From Lentisphaeria bacterium (GTDB lineage Bacteria; Verrucomicrobiota; Lentisphaeria; Victivallales; Victivallaceae), in the NCBI GenBank assembly GCA_017456285.1, contig JAFTJQ010000032.1, positions 22,447-86,446 of the forward strand: a DNA stretch of 64,000 nt. Direction: 5' to 3'. The notes under the pieces were generated by a model, which worked only from the letters and a program-made list of their open reading frames with translations, was not told the DNA's origin and did no database searches. The translations under genes were made by a program, and so were the position numbers. Positions 24,738 to 34,317 of the stretch are shown in pieces (within the stretch, counting starts at the first letter, position 1; each line of letters starts with the position of its first letter).

Positions 24738-27700
24738 TATTTCCTGATAATTTCATACGCCATTGCAGGTTCTTCTCCAATAGTATTATCAACTGTAAAT
24801 GAAATCACATTATTTTTTACAGTATATGGGACTTTTCGCAATTTTTTGCCGACCATATTGAGTGCATAAATTTCAATCTCTCCTGCAGCATAATTGGTCA
24901 AAGAAATTTTTGCACTTGCTTTACGAATTAAAGCAGGCGCGGCATTCCAGCTATATACCCGTAAATTATCACGGTAAAGTTTATAATTGTTATTGCCATG
25001 CTTTATATCTGTAATATGTAAAAGCAAAATTTTCTTACTGTCAGCAAGATTTTTTCCATCCATCGCCGAAGCCGCATAGGCTGAAAAAAGTTTATTATCA
25101 CTTACTTGCAAAAGCTTAGCTGCACCAGATTTTTCTTCCAAAGTAATTGCTTCAGTTTTGGGAGTAATAACAATACAGCGATTTTTCGCAGGCAAAACCC
25201 GCAAAGCTCCATTATCTGATACAATCTCTTTTTGGGCATCGACACCAATTTTTCTTAAAAGTGCATTATCGTCATTATTGAAAACTTCATCCACATTGAA
25301 GGTATTTTTGCTCTTTTGAGCATCAATTTTAATCGAAGTTGAACTGACTAATGCCAAGCGATTGAAGGCATCAGGAGTTCTATCGTTGTTATTCTTTCTA
25401 TCAGGATGACGCCAAGTCATAGCATTCGAACTGCAAGTAATATCATTAGGCACTGACAAATAATAATTATTTACCGCTTTCGGCATATCTCCACGCAAAT
25501 ATAAAAGGGCAATCAGGCGGTTGCTTAATGAAGTTACAGGATCATTGAAACATGAAAAAACTGAAAAAGATTTGGCTTCCTCCTTCAAATAATTCTCATA
25601 AGAACGCAAATACATCCCCGGACTGAAATCATAAATGCCGTCAACTTCATGCAAGCCCAGCAATGCCCCGACTAATGCACCTGCTTCCAAACGATAACAA
25701 TTTGGAATACAATACTTATATTCAGTAATCATAAATGGTTTTCCGCTTAATCTGGAAGCAAAAGGATAGAGCAATTCCTCATAAAATGTCGCTCCTGCAC
25801 TCTTGTTTTTGAATTGCATCGGCAATCCCCAGCCGCCTTTCGGAAAAGTCGGATGATCCAAATAAAAGTGGATATCCACATAGTCATAATTATTCCTGAC
25901 AGGGGCCTGTGCCAGAACGTCGCCGCAATTCATATCAGTTTGCGGAGCATTCACACCTAACGAAGCGAGAAATTCCTTCATATCACGGAAACTATCATTC
26001 TGCATATCAGTGATAAATTCAGTCAGTAATTCAACATTTTTGAAATCATTTTCCACACTGTTTTTTTCACACCATTCTGCGAATCTGGCTTTGACAATTT
26101 TATCAAAAAATCCGCCGGGTTTGGCATTATGCAGAATTTCCCAGTTATAGAATTGTCCATTTTCATTGATATGGCTGATTGATAACAAGGCAGGATCTTC
26201 TGCCAATGTCATTCCGGTATAAGGATTAACCGTAGTCAGCATGATTCTTGCAAACTCTTTCAAATTGTTTCGGGTTTCTTTGTCAATCATGCACAGAACT
26301 TTGATTCCCTCGGTAGAATCCAAGTTAAAACCATTTTTACGGGAAACAAAAAGGTCGATAGTTGAATAAAATCCGGCCTCTTTGAATTTCGCAAAAGTAC
26401 GGAATAAATCATCAAGTCTTTCGGTGTTAATTTTCAACTCTTTCCCTTGCAGAACCAATGCACCGTCATGGTGATGAAAACGAATGGAATTAAACCCCAT
26501 TTTCTTAAATCTGGGAATAAATACTGCTAAATCCTTATCCAGCATTTGAGCTGCATCTTCACAGATATTTGCACCGAAAAATCGAGCCTGTACACCGGGG
26601 CGTTTTTCAAATTCAAATCTGCCGTTTCTAATTACAACCTTGCCGTATTTTCCTGCAGGAGCATCAGACATAAAGGAAAAATCCAAAATAGAATTGTCTA
26701 TCGGAGTTTGCCAAAGTTTAATTTGCCGGTAATCTTTAGAACTTGCAATATTCCAATCTTTTTCGGAGCGGTTCTCCATACTGAAAGGAATATCGTGAGT
26801 ATTTACTCCGTTAATTGCCAAAACTATCCATTGGACATTGTCAGGACTTTTTTCAAGAACAATATTTTTTATCTCTTTATTATCAATCGCAAATCTGCTT
26901 AATTGCACCCCGACATCGGCACAACGTGGATTATCCGCCACAAAGGCTGGGCAGGCGTTAACTAAATTCTGCGGCTTCCACCAGTTACCGACATCACGGC
27001 CGACTTTCACTTCAATAATTTTTTCGCTGCCGTCAAGATATTGAACAATAATTTTACCTGCAATTTTATCCTTGACTACCCAAGCCGCCGAGTGGATAAA
27101 ATAGAGATAATTAAATTTCCTGTTCTCCCCATTCAAAATAACTTTTTCTGCCATTTTAGGAGCAAAACTATTAGCAAAAATCAAACAACTTTTACCATTG
27201 TTTTTCCCGGGATTGATAATATCAAAATCCATATTTACCAATCTCTGCATGCCAACTTTCATCGCCCGGAAATCATTGTCCGCCCCCTCATCTGTCCAAC
27301 CGCCTTTACCGTCTTTGGCAACTTCATCGGCGAAACCCATATTGACAGAACTCCGGAGGTCAAAAGGATATATTTCAAAAGGAGTCAAACTTATATCAAA
27401 AGAAGCCTTGTATTCTCCATTATCATCTTTATTCAGGTATAATCGCAAATTACCCATGGCATGTCCGTATTTAAGTCCCCAGACATGAGCTTTGAAATTA
27501 GTAATTTTGACCATCCCCTGAATCATCGGAATTCTGATTTCAGAATACAAATTATCCATATCATAGATAAAATTTTCTTTAGAAACTTTGGGGGTAATTT
27601 TAATTTGTTTTGTAATTTTTTCTCCATTTAAGGTATAATCCAACTCAAATTTCCGATCATGCATATTATCATTAAAAGTCAAGTCGACATAGGGCTTAAA

Positions 27701-28069
27701 ATCTTTTTCTGCCTTGACGTTTTTAATTGTAACATTGTATTGAAAATGATTTTTCCCCAAATTTATTACGGATGAATACAACTCACAACTGATTTTCCCA
27801 TCATCTGCAAGATATACTCCGCCGATATTGTTTTTACTTTTAAGCTGTAATTGCTTCTGTCCGTTATCAAATCTGCCCAAGCCGATAATTGTCATGGAAA
27901 TATGATCATCACCTTTTTTAGGCCAAGCCGGAAATCGATCCGCTTCAAAGCAACTGAAAATATCAACTTTATTGAATTTTCCAACCCGATAATAAGGCGC
28001 TTCTCCGGCGGCAAAAACTCCGCCGATTACGGCACACCAAAGGTAAAGGCACAAAATAACCTTCTTCAT
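24737..28069 (-). CDS. Large secreted glycosidase-like protein (1110 aa)
   Basis: A signal peptide (MKKVILCLYLWCAVIGGVFA) is followed by about 450 residues of beta-rich region. A probable (beta/alpha)8 domain follows, with FFGANICEDAAQ, KKMGFNSIRFHHHD, LSISHINENGQFY and FMITEYKYCIPN. The Glu of ISHINENG and of MITEY sit where clan GH-A enzymes place acid/base and nucleophile. The C-terminus (IYALNMVGKKLRKVPY) is another beta domain. It is therefore a probable glycoside hydrolase of an unassigned family, exported to the periplasm or cell surface. Its stop overlaps the next gene's ATG by one base. Confidence 0.8.
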   Translation of the reverse strand: MKKVILCLYLWCAVIGGVFAAGEAPYYRVGKFNKVDIFSCFEADRFPAWPKKGDDHISMTIIGLGRFDNGQKQLQLKSKNNIGGVYLADDGKISCELYSSVINLGKNHFQYNVTIKNVKAEKDFKPYVDLTFNDNMHDRKFELDYTLNGEKITKQIKITPKVSKENFIYDMDNLYSEIRIPMIQGMVKITNFKAHVWGLKYGHAMGNLRLYLNKDDNGEYKASFDISLTPFEIYPFDLRSSVNMGFADEVAKDGKGGWTDEGADNDFRAMKVGMQRLVNMDFDIINPGKNNGKSCLIFANSFAPKMAEKVILNGENRKFNYLYFIHSAAWVVKDKIAGKIIVQYLDGSEKIIEVKVGRDVGNWWKPQNLVNACPAFVADNPRCADVGVQLSRFAIDNKEIKNIVLEKSPDNVQWIVLAINGVNTHDIPFSMENRSEKDWNIASSKDYRQIKLWQTPIDNSILDFSFMSDAPAGKYGKVVIRNGRFEFEKRPGVQARFFGANICEDAAQMLDKDLAVFIPRFKKMGFNSIRFHHHDGALVLQGKELKINTERLDDLFRTFAKFKEAGFYSTIDLFVSRKNGFNLDSTEGIKVLCMIDKETRNNLKEFARIMLTTVNPYTGMTLAEDPALLSISHINENGQFYNWEILHNAKPGGFFDKIVKARFAEWCEKNSVENDFKNVELLTEFITDMQNDSFRDMKEFLASLGVNAPQTDMNCGDVLAQAPVRNNYDYVDIHFYLDHPTFPKGGWGLPMQFKNKSAGATFYEELLYPFASRLSGKPFMITEYKYCIPNCYRLEAGALVGALLGLHEVDGIYDFSPGMYLRSYENYLKEEAKSFSVFSCFNDPVTSLSNRLIALLYLRGDMPKAVNNYYLSVPNDITCSSNAMTWRHPDRKNNNDRTPDAFNRLALVSSTSIKIDAQKSKNTFNVDEVFNNDDNALLRKIGVDAQKEIVSDNGALRVLPAKNRCIVITPKTEAITLEEKSGAAKLLQVSDNKLFSAYAASAMDGKNLADSKKILLLHITDIKHGNNNYKLYRDNLRVYSWNAAPALIRKASAKISLTNYAAGEIEIYALNMVGKKLRKVPYTVKNNVISFTVDNTIGEEPAMAYEIIRK

Positions 28070-28120
28070 GAATTATTCTCCTTCTGAAATTTTATCTTTA
28101 ATTATGAAAAATATTATTAA

Positions 28121-28813
28121 TTATTGAGTTACTGCATTACCGGCAGAATCAACGAAAGTTTTAATCTGCATTGAGCCCCAGGATATTACAACTATTCCCA
28201 AAACATCACCTTTAAAACTCTTCCAAGTATGGCGTTCAACATGACCGTCCCAAAAAGACATATTGGCAGCATCGCCGTGGCGTAATTGAATTTTATTCAT
28301 ACCATCGTTAGCGTGGACTTGCTCTGCCATTTGTGAATTTTGTTTGAATGAATCAGCAAGCATTAGCAAGCTGCCCGGATTTTTAATTTTGTGCATAATG
28401 GCAGTTTTTGTTTTCGGTTCAGAAGTTGAAGCGTATGGACTGCCATTAGCAGTTGCATACGGGTCATTTGAACCAAAATAATAACCAAAGCCCTGAGTAT
28501 ACCAGTTTTCAACTTTCAAAGAGGGGCATGAATAGAATTTTTCTTTGCCGTCAGCATTCTCACCCTGCTTAACTTCCCCCATGGTTACAGTCCAATGAGT
28601 TTTATCTCCGTCAGTCCAGAGAGTAATACCATCATTGGAATCGCCATACATAATAACAGTCAATGCTGAAGTTTTTAAGTTATTTGTACAGCTGATTGCC
28701 CGTGCTTTTTCGCGAGCCTTATTCAAAGCCGGCAACAGCATCCCTGCCAAAATTGCGATAATTGCGATTACAACTAAAAGTTCAATCAAAGTGAAATTTA
28801 ATGATTTTTTCAT
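28121..28813 (-). CDS. Prepilin-like protein with H-x9-DG domain
   Basis: The 230-aa protein has a short basic leader and type III signal ([18 protein letters not shown], cleavage before Phe, Glu at mature position 5). A long N-terminal helix follows, then a globular domain with YSCPSL and a C-terminal [16 protein letters not shown] (H-x9-DG). It is processed by prepilin peptidase and inserted in the inner membrane or a pseudopilus. Its first 45 residues nearly match the inverted gene at 9034, showing recent duplication. It heads the glycosidase/phosphoesterase run together with the next gene. Confidence 0.9.
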   Translation of the reverse strand: MKKSLNFTLIELLVVIAIIAILAGMLLPALNKAREKARAISCTNNLKTSALTVIMYGDSNDGITLWTDGDKTHWTVTMGEVKQGENADGKEKFYSCPSLKVENWYTQGFGYYFGSNDPYATANGSPYASTSEPKTKTAIMHKIKNPGSLLMLADSFKQNSQMAEQVHANDGMNKIQLRHGDAANMSFWDGHVERHTWKSFKGDVLGIVVISWGSMQIKTFVDSAGNAVTQ

Positions 28814-28857
28814 AATAATTCTTCCTTATTTTTTTGTTAATTTTTCATCTATTTATA

Positions 28858-29535
28858 TCATTGAAGTTCGGATAAATCTTCATTCAAAAAAGTTTTTTTC
28901 TGCAAGATTCCCCAGGTTAAAACCGCACTTGGAATTGCTTTAAATTCCTCAAAACTTTTCGCTTCGGCATGACCGTCATAAAAAGCCATATTAGCTTTGC
29001 CGTTGTGACGCAAATGAATTTTATTGCCGGCACTGTTGGGGTGAAAAGCATCTCCGCTCTGCCCGTTGTCTTTTACTTTATAACTATCAGCAAAAAGCAA
29101 AAAAGTTTCCGGTTCAATAATTTTGCTTATATCCACCATTTTGTTGCCATTTTCAATTATACTCGGAGAACCATGTTTTTTTACATAAGGTAAATCATTG
29201 CCTGCGAAAAAGAATCCATAAGTTCTGCTGTACCAATCAGATGGGTTCAAGTCGGGGCAAGTAAAACCATTTTTTATTGCTTCCACATTGCCGACATCAC
29301 GATAGACATTGCGAACCCAGCAGTGCTGTTTGGCAGTAGCTAAAAGAACTTTTTGGTTATGACTCTCCGCATAGGCACTAACACATTGCATTGACTTCTG
29401 CAAATTAGCAATACATCCGACTGCTTTTGCCTCCTCCTGTGCCTGGCTGAAAAATGGAATTGCTAATGTGAATAACACACAGGCAACCGTCATCAGGACG
29501 ATCATTTCAGTCAAATTAAATTTCATTTTTTGCAT
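28858..29535 (-). CDS. Diverged prepilin-like H-x9-DG protein
   Basis: The 225-aa protein has a pilin-type helix (KFNLTEMIVLMTVACVLFTL, Glu at mature position 5) and a C-terminal LRHNGKANMAFYDGHAE. AAAGGAGG lies 5 bases before the ATG at 29535. It is the first gene downstream of the regulator's intergenic region and is 44 bases before its paralogue at 28121. Its sequence is well diverged from the other copies, suggesting a separate role, perhaps at the cell surface with the hydrolases encoded next. Confidence 0.88.
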   Translation of the reverse strand: MQKMKFNLTEMIVLMTVACVLFTLAIPFFSQAQEEAKAVGCIANLQKSMQCVSAYAESHNQKVLLATAKQHCWVRNVYRDVGNVEAIKNGFTCPDLNPSDWYSRTYGFFFAGNDLPYVKKHGSPSIIENGNKMVDISKIIEPETFLLFADSYKVKDNGQSGDAFHPNSAGNKIHLRHNGKANMAFYDGHAEAKSFEEFKAIPSAVLTWGILQKKTFLNEDLSELQ

Positions 29536-29580
29536 TTTTTCCTCCTTTGTTTTAAGTTACGTCTGTAAATAAAATTTATT

Positions 29581-29702
29581 TACTGCATATATAATAGCAT
29601 AACTAACGAAAAATAACAATAGTCTTTTTGTAAAATAAAAAGTAATTTTATATTTATTGTATTTTTACAATATTCAACTTGATTTATCTTATATATGCAG
29701 TA
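29581..29702. promoter_or_regulatory. Paired inverted half-sites in the AraC/locus promoter region
   Basis: TACTGCATATATAA (29581-29594) and its exact reverse complement (29689-29702) lie 94 bases apart between the divergent AraC gene and the prepilin/glycosidase run. Identical 14-bp sites in opposite orientation fit binding by an AraC-type dimer, possibly with DNA looping. One half-site lies 46 bases from the locus start codon and the other 51 bases from the regulator's. Confidence 0.6.
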
Positions 29703-29753
29703 TATTAAATAAAAGCAATATAATTTTTTGTATAGATATGAGGAATTTTGTAA

Positions 29754-30587
29754 ATGAAAAATATAGATTCATTCAACTATTTAAGACCCAATTCAGGAAA
29801 TCTGCCGCTACTGCCATTGCCCTTCTATGCTTACTGCACCGGAATACATACTGCCACTCCGAATTACACTCAATATAATGCAGAAATTACGCCCTTTGTC
29901 GAATTATTATGGTGCGTAAAAGGGATTGGGGAAATTGAACTTTACGGTAGAAGATACGAAATGCATCCTAATGATATATTTTTCTATCTTCCCTATGAAG
30001 CACATAATCGTAAAGCTCTTTCCCCCGAATGGCAAGTGCGGTGGCTCGCATTTGACGGACCTTTCGCCGAAAGCATAATACTGGCCTACCGCTACGCAAG
30101 GCATCAAAAAGCCGCTATGCCTTACCCTGCCGAAACCTTTGGTGAAATTGAGAAGTTAATTGTGGACAATTCACCATTTGCCATGCGGAAATTATTATCC
30201 TTAATCTTATATGTCCTCGCATGTGCGGGGGGAACAGATTCAAGCAGTACCTATACGGGGCAATACTTTAAGCATGCACAACACTTGATTCATTCGCAAA
30301 TAAGTGATCCTCTGCTTGACATTAATTCGCTCTGCGCTGCTCTTAAAATTTCACGGGTAAAACTGACCAAAATTTTCAATGAATCAACCGGAGTCCCGCC
30401 GGGGAGATATATTTTAAACCGCCGCCTTGATCTTGCGCAGTCATTACTGACTGGTACAGATTTGCCCATATCGGAAATTGCTGAGCGATGTGGATTTAAT
30501 AACCCCCAGACTTTTTTAAAATTTATTCAGCGATCATTAGGGGCATCTCCTTTGGAAATCAGAAAAATCAACAGAGTAAAATCCTGA
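29754..30587 (+). CDS. AraC-family transcriptional regulator
   Basis: The 277-aa protein has an N-terminal cupin-type sensor domain (FVELLWCVKGIGEIEL, then MHPNDIFFYLPYEAH). The C-terminal double HTH has LLDINSLCAALKISRVKLTK, then LPISEIAERCGFNNPQTFLKF, the conserved AraC second-helix signature. It is divergent from the locus starting at 29535 and is the likely sensor of its substrate. GAGGA lies 10 bases before the ATG. Confidence 0.93.
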   Translation: MKNIDSFNYLRPNSGNLPLLPLPFYAYCTGIHTATPNYTQYNAEITPFVELLWCVKGIGEIELYGRRYEMHPNDIFFYLPYEAHNRKALSPEWQVRWLAFDGPFAESIILAYRYARHQKAAMPYPAETFGEIEKLIVDNSPFAMRKLLSLILYVLACAGGTDSSSTYTGQYFKHAQHLIHSQISDPLLDINSLCAALKISRVKLTKIFNESTGVPPGRYILNRRLDLAQSLLTGTDLPISEIAERCGFNNPQTFLKFIQRSLGASPLEIRKINRVKS

Positions 30588-30622
30588 TAAATATTTAGAT
30601 TAATCTGTATTTATTCATATTT

Positions 30623-30754
30623 TCAAAAAATCAGAGAATAACTGCCGCTTGCAAATTTTTTGAAACTGCCGTCAGCCATTTTTACGTCAGCTGAAACTCC
30701 CGACGGAATTTCAAAATCATAGATTATTTTGCCATTTTCAGTAATTTTTTCTAT
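30623..30754 (-). pseudogene. 3' remnant of a GH78 alpha-L-rhamnosidase gene
   Basis: Minus-strand codons read ENGKIIYDFEIPSGVSA, then VKMADGSFKKFASGSYSLIF and a stop. This is nearly identical, in DNA and protein, to the last 41 codons of the rhamnosidase at 39227-41737. The rest of the gene is absent. It is a leftover of a duplicated or deleted copy. Confidence 0.8.
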
Positions 30755-30782
30755 TTTTTTTCAGTTTTTCTCTGAAAACCGC

Positions 30783-30811
30783 TTGATTTTTACTTGAAAA
30801 CATGCTAAAAT
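30783..30811 (+). promoter_or_regulatory. Probable promoter of the pseudopilin cassette
   Basis: TTGATT (30783-30788) and TAAAAT (30806-30811) have a 17-base spacer and lie about 43 bases before the first pseudopilin ATG. A second TATAAT at 30831 has no good -35 partner. Confidence 0.5.
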
Positions 30812-30853
30812 ATGGGTGAAACTATCAGAGTATAATATTTTTGAGGTGATAAA

Positions 30854-31456
30854 ATGCGTAAATATGCTGAATTTACATTAGTTGAAATGCTTGCGGTTGT
30901 GGCAATTACTGCAATTGTGATTGCACTGTCAATCGGCGGATACAATATGGCGATGAAGTCTTCACGGGAGGCGGCGACCAAGTCAACAATTCTCAAGCTC
31001 GAACTCGTGCTTAATGAACTTCATAAAAAATACGGCATTTTCCCCCCCGAAGTAAGCGGAGCAGGAATTCCCAACGGATATGCATACAATAATTCATCTA
31101 ATCGTTATTTTATTATTGACCTCGATGACCGCAGTATCAATGGCTACACCCATTTGAATAATCACAGTTTAGCGAGATATATCTCTGATTTTGTGAAGAT
31201 GATTGACCTTGAGGATATGAATGTTTTGCGAGAGGATAATTGCTACACATTGCTTGACGGCTGGGATCAGCCATTAGTTTACAGAACCCATGCAAATAAA
31301 ATTAACCAAGGTGCATTTGATATTATTTCAGCAGGGAATGACCTGATTTTTAACATTGCGGACATTGCTACGGAAAAAGGAGGCGATTTGGATTATGACA
31401 TTGATGACTTCCCAGAGGCAATTGATGATATTACGAACTTTAATTTGGACAAATAA
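30854..31456 (+). CDS. Pseudopilin, GspG-like
   Basis: The 200-aa protein has a type III signal (MRKYAEFTLVEMLAVVAI; Glu at mature +5), a long helix and the GspG-like segment LNELHKKYGIFPPE. Near the C-terminus it has LLDGWDQPLVYR, like the major pseudopilin's DPWGxPY region. It is the first gene of a five-gene pseudopilin cassette (30854-37796). GAGGTG precedes the ATG. Confidence 0.87.
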   Translation: MRKYAEFTLVEMLAVVAITAIVIALSIGGYNMAMKSSREAATKSTILKLELVLNELHKKYGIFPPEVSGAGIPNGYAYNNSSNRYFIIDLDDRSINGYTHLNNHSLARYISDFVKMIDLEDMNVLREDNCYTLLDGWDQPLVYRTHANKINQGAFDIISAGNDLIFNIADIATEKGGDLDYDIDDFPEAIDDITNFNLDK

Positions 31457-31473
31457 CCCATAAGGAGGTAGAT

Positions 31474-32145
31474 ATGAAAAAATTTAACTTTACTTTAACT
31501 GAACTTTTAACCGTAATTGCAATTATTGCGATTTTGGCAGGCTTGCTGCTCCCGGCAGTTAACAAGGCTCGACTCAAAGCTCGTGAAACCCAAGCCCGTG
31601 CCGATATTCAAGCACTCAAAACTGCAATTGTTTCAATGAAAACTACTTATGGCAAAATGGCTTCAAATGATTTCTTCAGCGGTGTAACATCAGGCACTTA
31701 TGCTACATCGAACTTTTCTGCCAGCGGCACACACCACCAGTGGAAATTCGGGGGCAAAGACGGTCAAACAAGCAACACCGATGCTTATGTTGCTTACATG
31801 CGTGAATTAATTGGTTTCAACACTACAATTAACCGCAAAAGAACTTCTTTCATGGAAGTACCGTCAAATTTCGCAGGTGCTTCGACTGAAGCAAATAGAA
31901 AATTGATGATCGACCCGTGGGGCAAACAATATGTCATCGCTATTTATAACTACGAAAATGCCGATGCCGACGGTCGCAGATTCCCGAGAATGCGTATTCC
32001 GTCATACAATCACGCCACTGACTCAAATGTGGCAGCTCGTGAATTTTTCGGAGATCTCTTCATCTATTCAAAAGGTGTAGATACTAAAGACAATAGTGAC
32101 ACTAACGGCACCAATAAAGATAATATTATCAGTTGGAAAGAATAG
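31474..32145 (+). CDS. Major pseudopilin-like protein (GspG type)
   Basis: The 223-aa protein starts MKKFNFTLTELLTVIAIIA. It has the GspG core pattern: QADIQALKTAI-like helix (ARADIQALKTAIVSMKTTYG), then IDPWGKQYVIAIYN. A strong AAGGAGG precedes the ATG, 17 bases after the previous stop, consistent with high expression as the main subunit. The stop is TAG. Confidence 0.88.
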   Translation: MKKFNFTLTELLTVIAIIAILAGLLLPAVNKARLKARETQARADIQALKTAIVSMKTTYGKMASNDFFSGVTSGTYATSNFSASGTHHQWKFGGKDGQTSNTDAYVAYMRELIGFNTTINRKRTSFMEVPSNFAGASTEANRKLMIDPWGKQYVIAIYNYENADADGRRFPRMRIPSYNHATDSNVAAREFFGDLFIYSKGVDTKDNSDTNGTNKDNIISWKE

Positions 32146-32174
32146 AGTTAAAAAAATTATTTTGTGAGGTGAAA

Positions 32175-32843
32175 ATGAGAAAATCTTGCAAAAAATCGAA
32201 GTTTACTTTAATTGAAATGCTTGCGGTAATTGCGATCATCGGAGTTCTGCTTACCGTTGTTCTCCCCGGTTTTCTTCGGGCGATGAAGGGCAATGAACTT
32301 GTGCGTGCAGGTCAGACTTTAAGTGCGGCTTTGCAGAAAGCCCGTGCAGAAGCAATTATCTCGAGAAGAACCGCCAGTGTAATTTTTTACGAAGATCGGA
32401 CTCGCCAGTATATCGGAGTTCGTTATTACAGCCAAAGTGAACATACTGAACTTATTAAATGGTATGAACTCGACAAAGATATAAAAATTGCCCGAGTTTT
32501 CAGCCAGGGAACTGACCCGTTTTTTAATTACGATACAAATGGGATAAAAACAACTGAGAGAAGTTGGCTTGAGCCATACCGCTTCAGCGGCTCTACCAAC
32601 AGCAGTTTTGCCGCTCTGGCAACTGAGACTATCACATGGAAGCGGCAAAGCAGCGGAGTAACCATGAGAGTTTTGAGCTTCAACTCAAGCGGAAAAGTAA
32701 TAGCGGCAAGCAGCAACAACAATTTGTATTTCGGAATTGTAAATAAAATTGAAATCCCTGCAAGCGGGTCAACAACTCCGATAGAGTCTGCTAAATTGGA
32801 ACTTAACTACTTTACAGGAGAAGTGAGATGGCTGCAAAATTAA
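32175..32843 (+). CDS. Minor pseudopilin, GspH-like
   Basis: The 222-aa protein reads MRKSCKKSKFTLIEMLAVIA, then GQTLSAALQKARAEAIISRR, a helix typical of GspH/FimT, and a beta-rich globular domain. I chose the ATG at 32175 because GTGAGGTG precedes it and the basic leader is normal; the upstream ATG at 32133 overlaps the previous gene and adds residues before the leader. It overlaps the next gene by 16 bases. Confidence 0.85.
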   Translation: MRKSCKKSKFTLIEMLAVIAIIGVLLTVVLPGFLRAMKGNELVRAGQTLSAALQKARAEAIISRRTASVIFYEDRTRQYIGVRYYSQSEHTELIKWYELDKDIKIARVFSQGTDPFFNYDTNGIKTTERSWLEPYRFSGSTNSSFAALATETITWKRQSSGVTMRVLSFNSSGKVIAASSNNNLYFGIVNKIEIPASGSTTPIESAKLELNYFTGEVRWLQN

Positions 32844-33556
32844 GAAAATTTAACTTTAATATGGTGGAAATCGCCGTTGCAATTGCGGTCGTTGCTTTCG
32901 GTATCGCTGCGATTATGGGAGTTTTTCCGACGATTTTGAAGCAGGGGAAAAGAGCTTCAGAGAGCGACAAAACTGCCGATGTGGTATCGCTTGTAAAGGC
33001 TTTCGTCGATGCTGAATACAGTGCCGCTACACCACAAAACCGCCCCGTATTTGACGCTTCAGGGAATCCGGTAATTGACCCCAATACAGGTTTACAGCAA
33101 CTAACAACCATTAATGCATGGCAGAGTTTCTATGATTTATTCAGAGACAGCCATACAGATAATGGCACTCCTGACGAAAAAACCAAAGCAATTGATATTG
33201 AAAGAGCCGACCAATTCGCTCCGATAATTTTTGAAAATGCAGACGGTGCGGCAATGATTCACGAAGATGAGTTATTTTACGCTCCATTCAGAGTCAGCTA
33301 CTACAAGGGAATTTACAATGCTTCAAATTCCATCGTCGAAAACAGCAACAAGCAATTGCTTGCATCCTATGATGTCAGCGTTTGGAAAGAACCGATTGCA
33401 AACTTGAATATCAATGGTAACTTCCTCGAAGAGGGCGAGGAATATAATGGTTATGCCCCGGGGTTAACGGTTGTAATCAGAGTTGCCAGTCCTGCCGGTG
33501 TGGATGAGGAATTACAGGAAGTAAGTTACTACAAATTTGACTACATGAGGAAATAA
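32828..33556 (+). CDS. Minor pseudopilin, GspI-like
   Basis: The 242-aa protein has MAAKLRKFNFNMVEIAVAIA with Glu at mature +5, then VVAFGIAAIMGVFPTILKQG. The Val/Ala-rich start and the AFGI stretch resemble GspI/PilV or the Verru_Chthon cassette protein with the same start. The ribosome binding site GGAGAAGTGAG lies inside the end of the preceding gene. Its length is larger than enterobacterial GspI (about 120 aa). Confidence 0.83.
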   Translation: MAAKLRKFNFNMVEIAVAIAVVAFGIAAIMGVFPTILKQGKRASESDKTADVVSLVKAFVDAEYSAATPQNRPVFDASGNPVIDPNTGLQQLTTINAWQSFYDLFRDSHTDNGTPDEKTKAIDIERADQFAPIIFENADGAAMIHEDELFYAPFRVSYYKGIYNASNSIVENSNKQLLASYDVSVWKEPIANLNINGNFLEEGEEYNGYAPGLTVVIRVASPAGVDEELQEVSYYKFDYMRK

Positions 33557-33594
33557 AAATTAGTAGTTTCTTAATAACAGGAGCTTGAAGTATT

Positions 33595-34317
33595 ATGAAA
33601 AAAATTAGATATAATTTCAGCTTGATAGAGCTTTTAGCGGCGTCAGCGATTTTTGCGATCCTGATGGTCGTAACTATGAGTATATTCAGTTTATCCATGG
33701 ACGTACTCTCCAAAAATGTCAGCAACAGCAAAATCAGTGCAAGCACCAAAATTGCACTTGATTACATTGAGGATATGTTAAAAAATTCCTATCGTGAGGA
33801 TCTATTCAGTGATAGTGCCAAAGACTCTCATCTGCGTGGCGGAGAATTATTCACGTCTTCAAATAATTCAATTGAATTTGCTTCAACAGCGGCGCCCGAT
33901 TATCTGGCATTTAGAAGCATTGCCTCATTTGAAGCTAAAGAGTTGAATGAAGCACGTTACGGTCTATTCGGAATTGCTTTGAATAAGCAGGAAAATTCAC
34001 AGAATTACGGAAACTTGCTGGTGGTTTTTGATGTCGGTAATGACGGAATTGCCAATGACAGCAGCAACTGGGCAGCCTACGAGACTAACTATACTACTTT
34101 GCTTAATAATGTTACTCGCTTCAGCATCACTGCCTACGACAATGAATTCGGCACCAACGACTTGGATGCCACAAATATTAAATATTTACAGATAAACTTG
34201 GAAACCCTTGCCCCTGAAGACTTTGAAATTTGGCGAAACATGAATACAGGAGGGGCAAAAAACGACTTTTATAATGAAAAAGCATTTGTTTTTTCCAGAA
34301 TCGTAACACTGCCGTAG
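33595..34317 (+). CDS. Minor pseudopilin, GspJ-like
   Basis: The 240-aa protein reads MKKIRYNFSLIELLAASAIF, then MSIFSLSMDVLSKN and ALDYIEDMLKNS, matching the GspJ start. A strong AGGAGC precedes the ATG. The stop is TAG at 34315-34317, showing that amber is a normal stop here. It is followed by a dispersed repeat block before the last cassette gene. Confidence 0.84.
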   Translation: MKKIRYNFSLIELLAASAIFAILMVVTMSIFSLSMDVLSKNVSNSKISASTKIALDYIEDMLKNSYREDLFSDSAKDSHLRGGELFTSSNNSIEFASTAAPDYLAFRSIASFEAKELNEARYGLFGIALNKQENSQNYGNLLVVFDVGNDGIANDSSNWAAYETNYTTLLNNVTRFSITAYDNEFGTNDLDATNIKYLQINLETLAPEDFEIWRNMNTGGAKNDFYNEKAFVFSRIVTLP

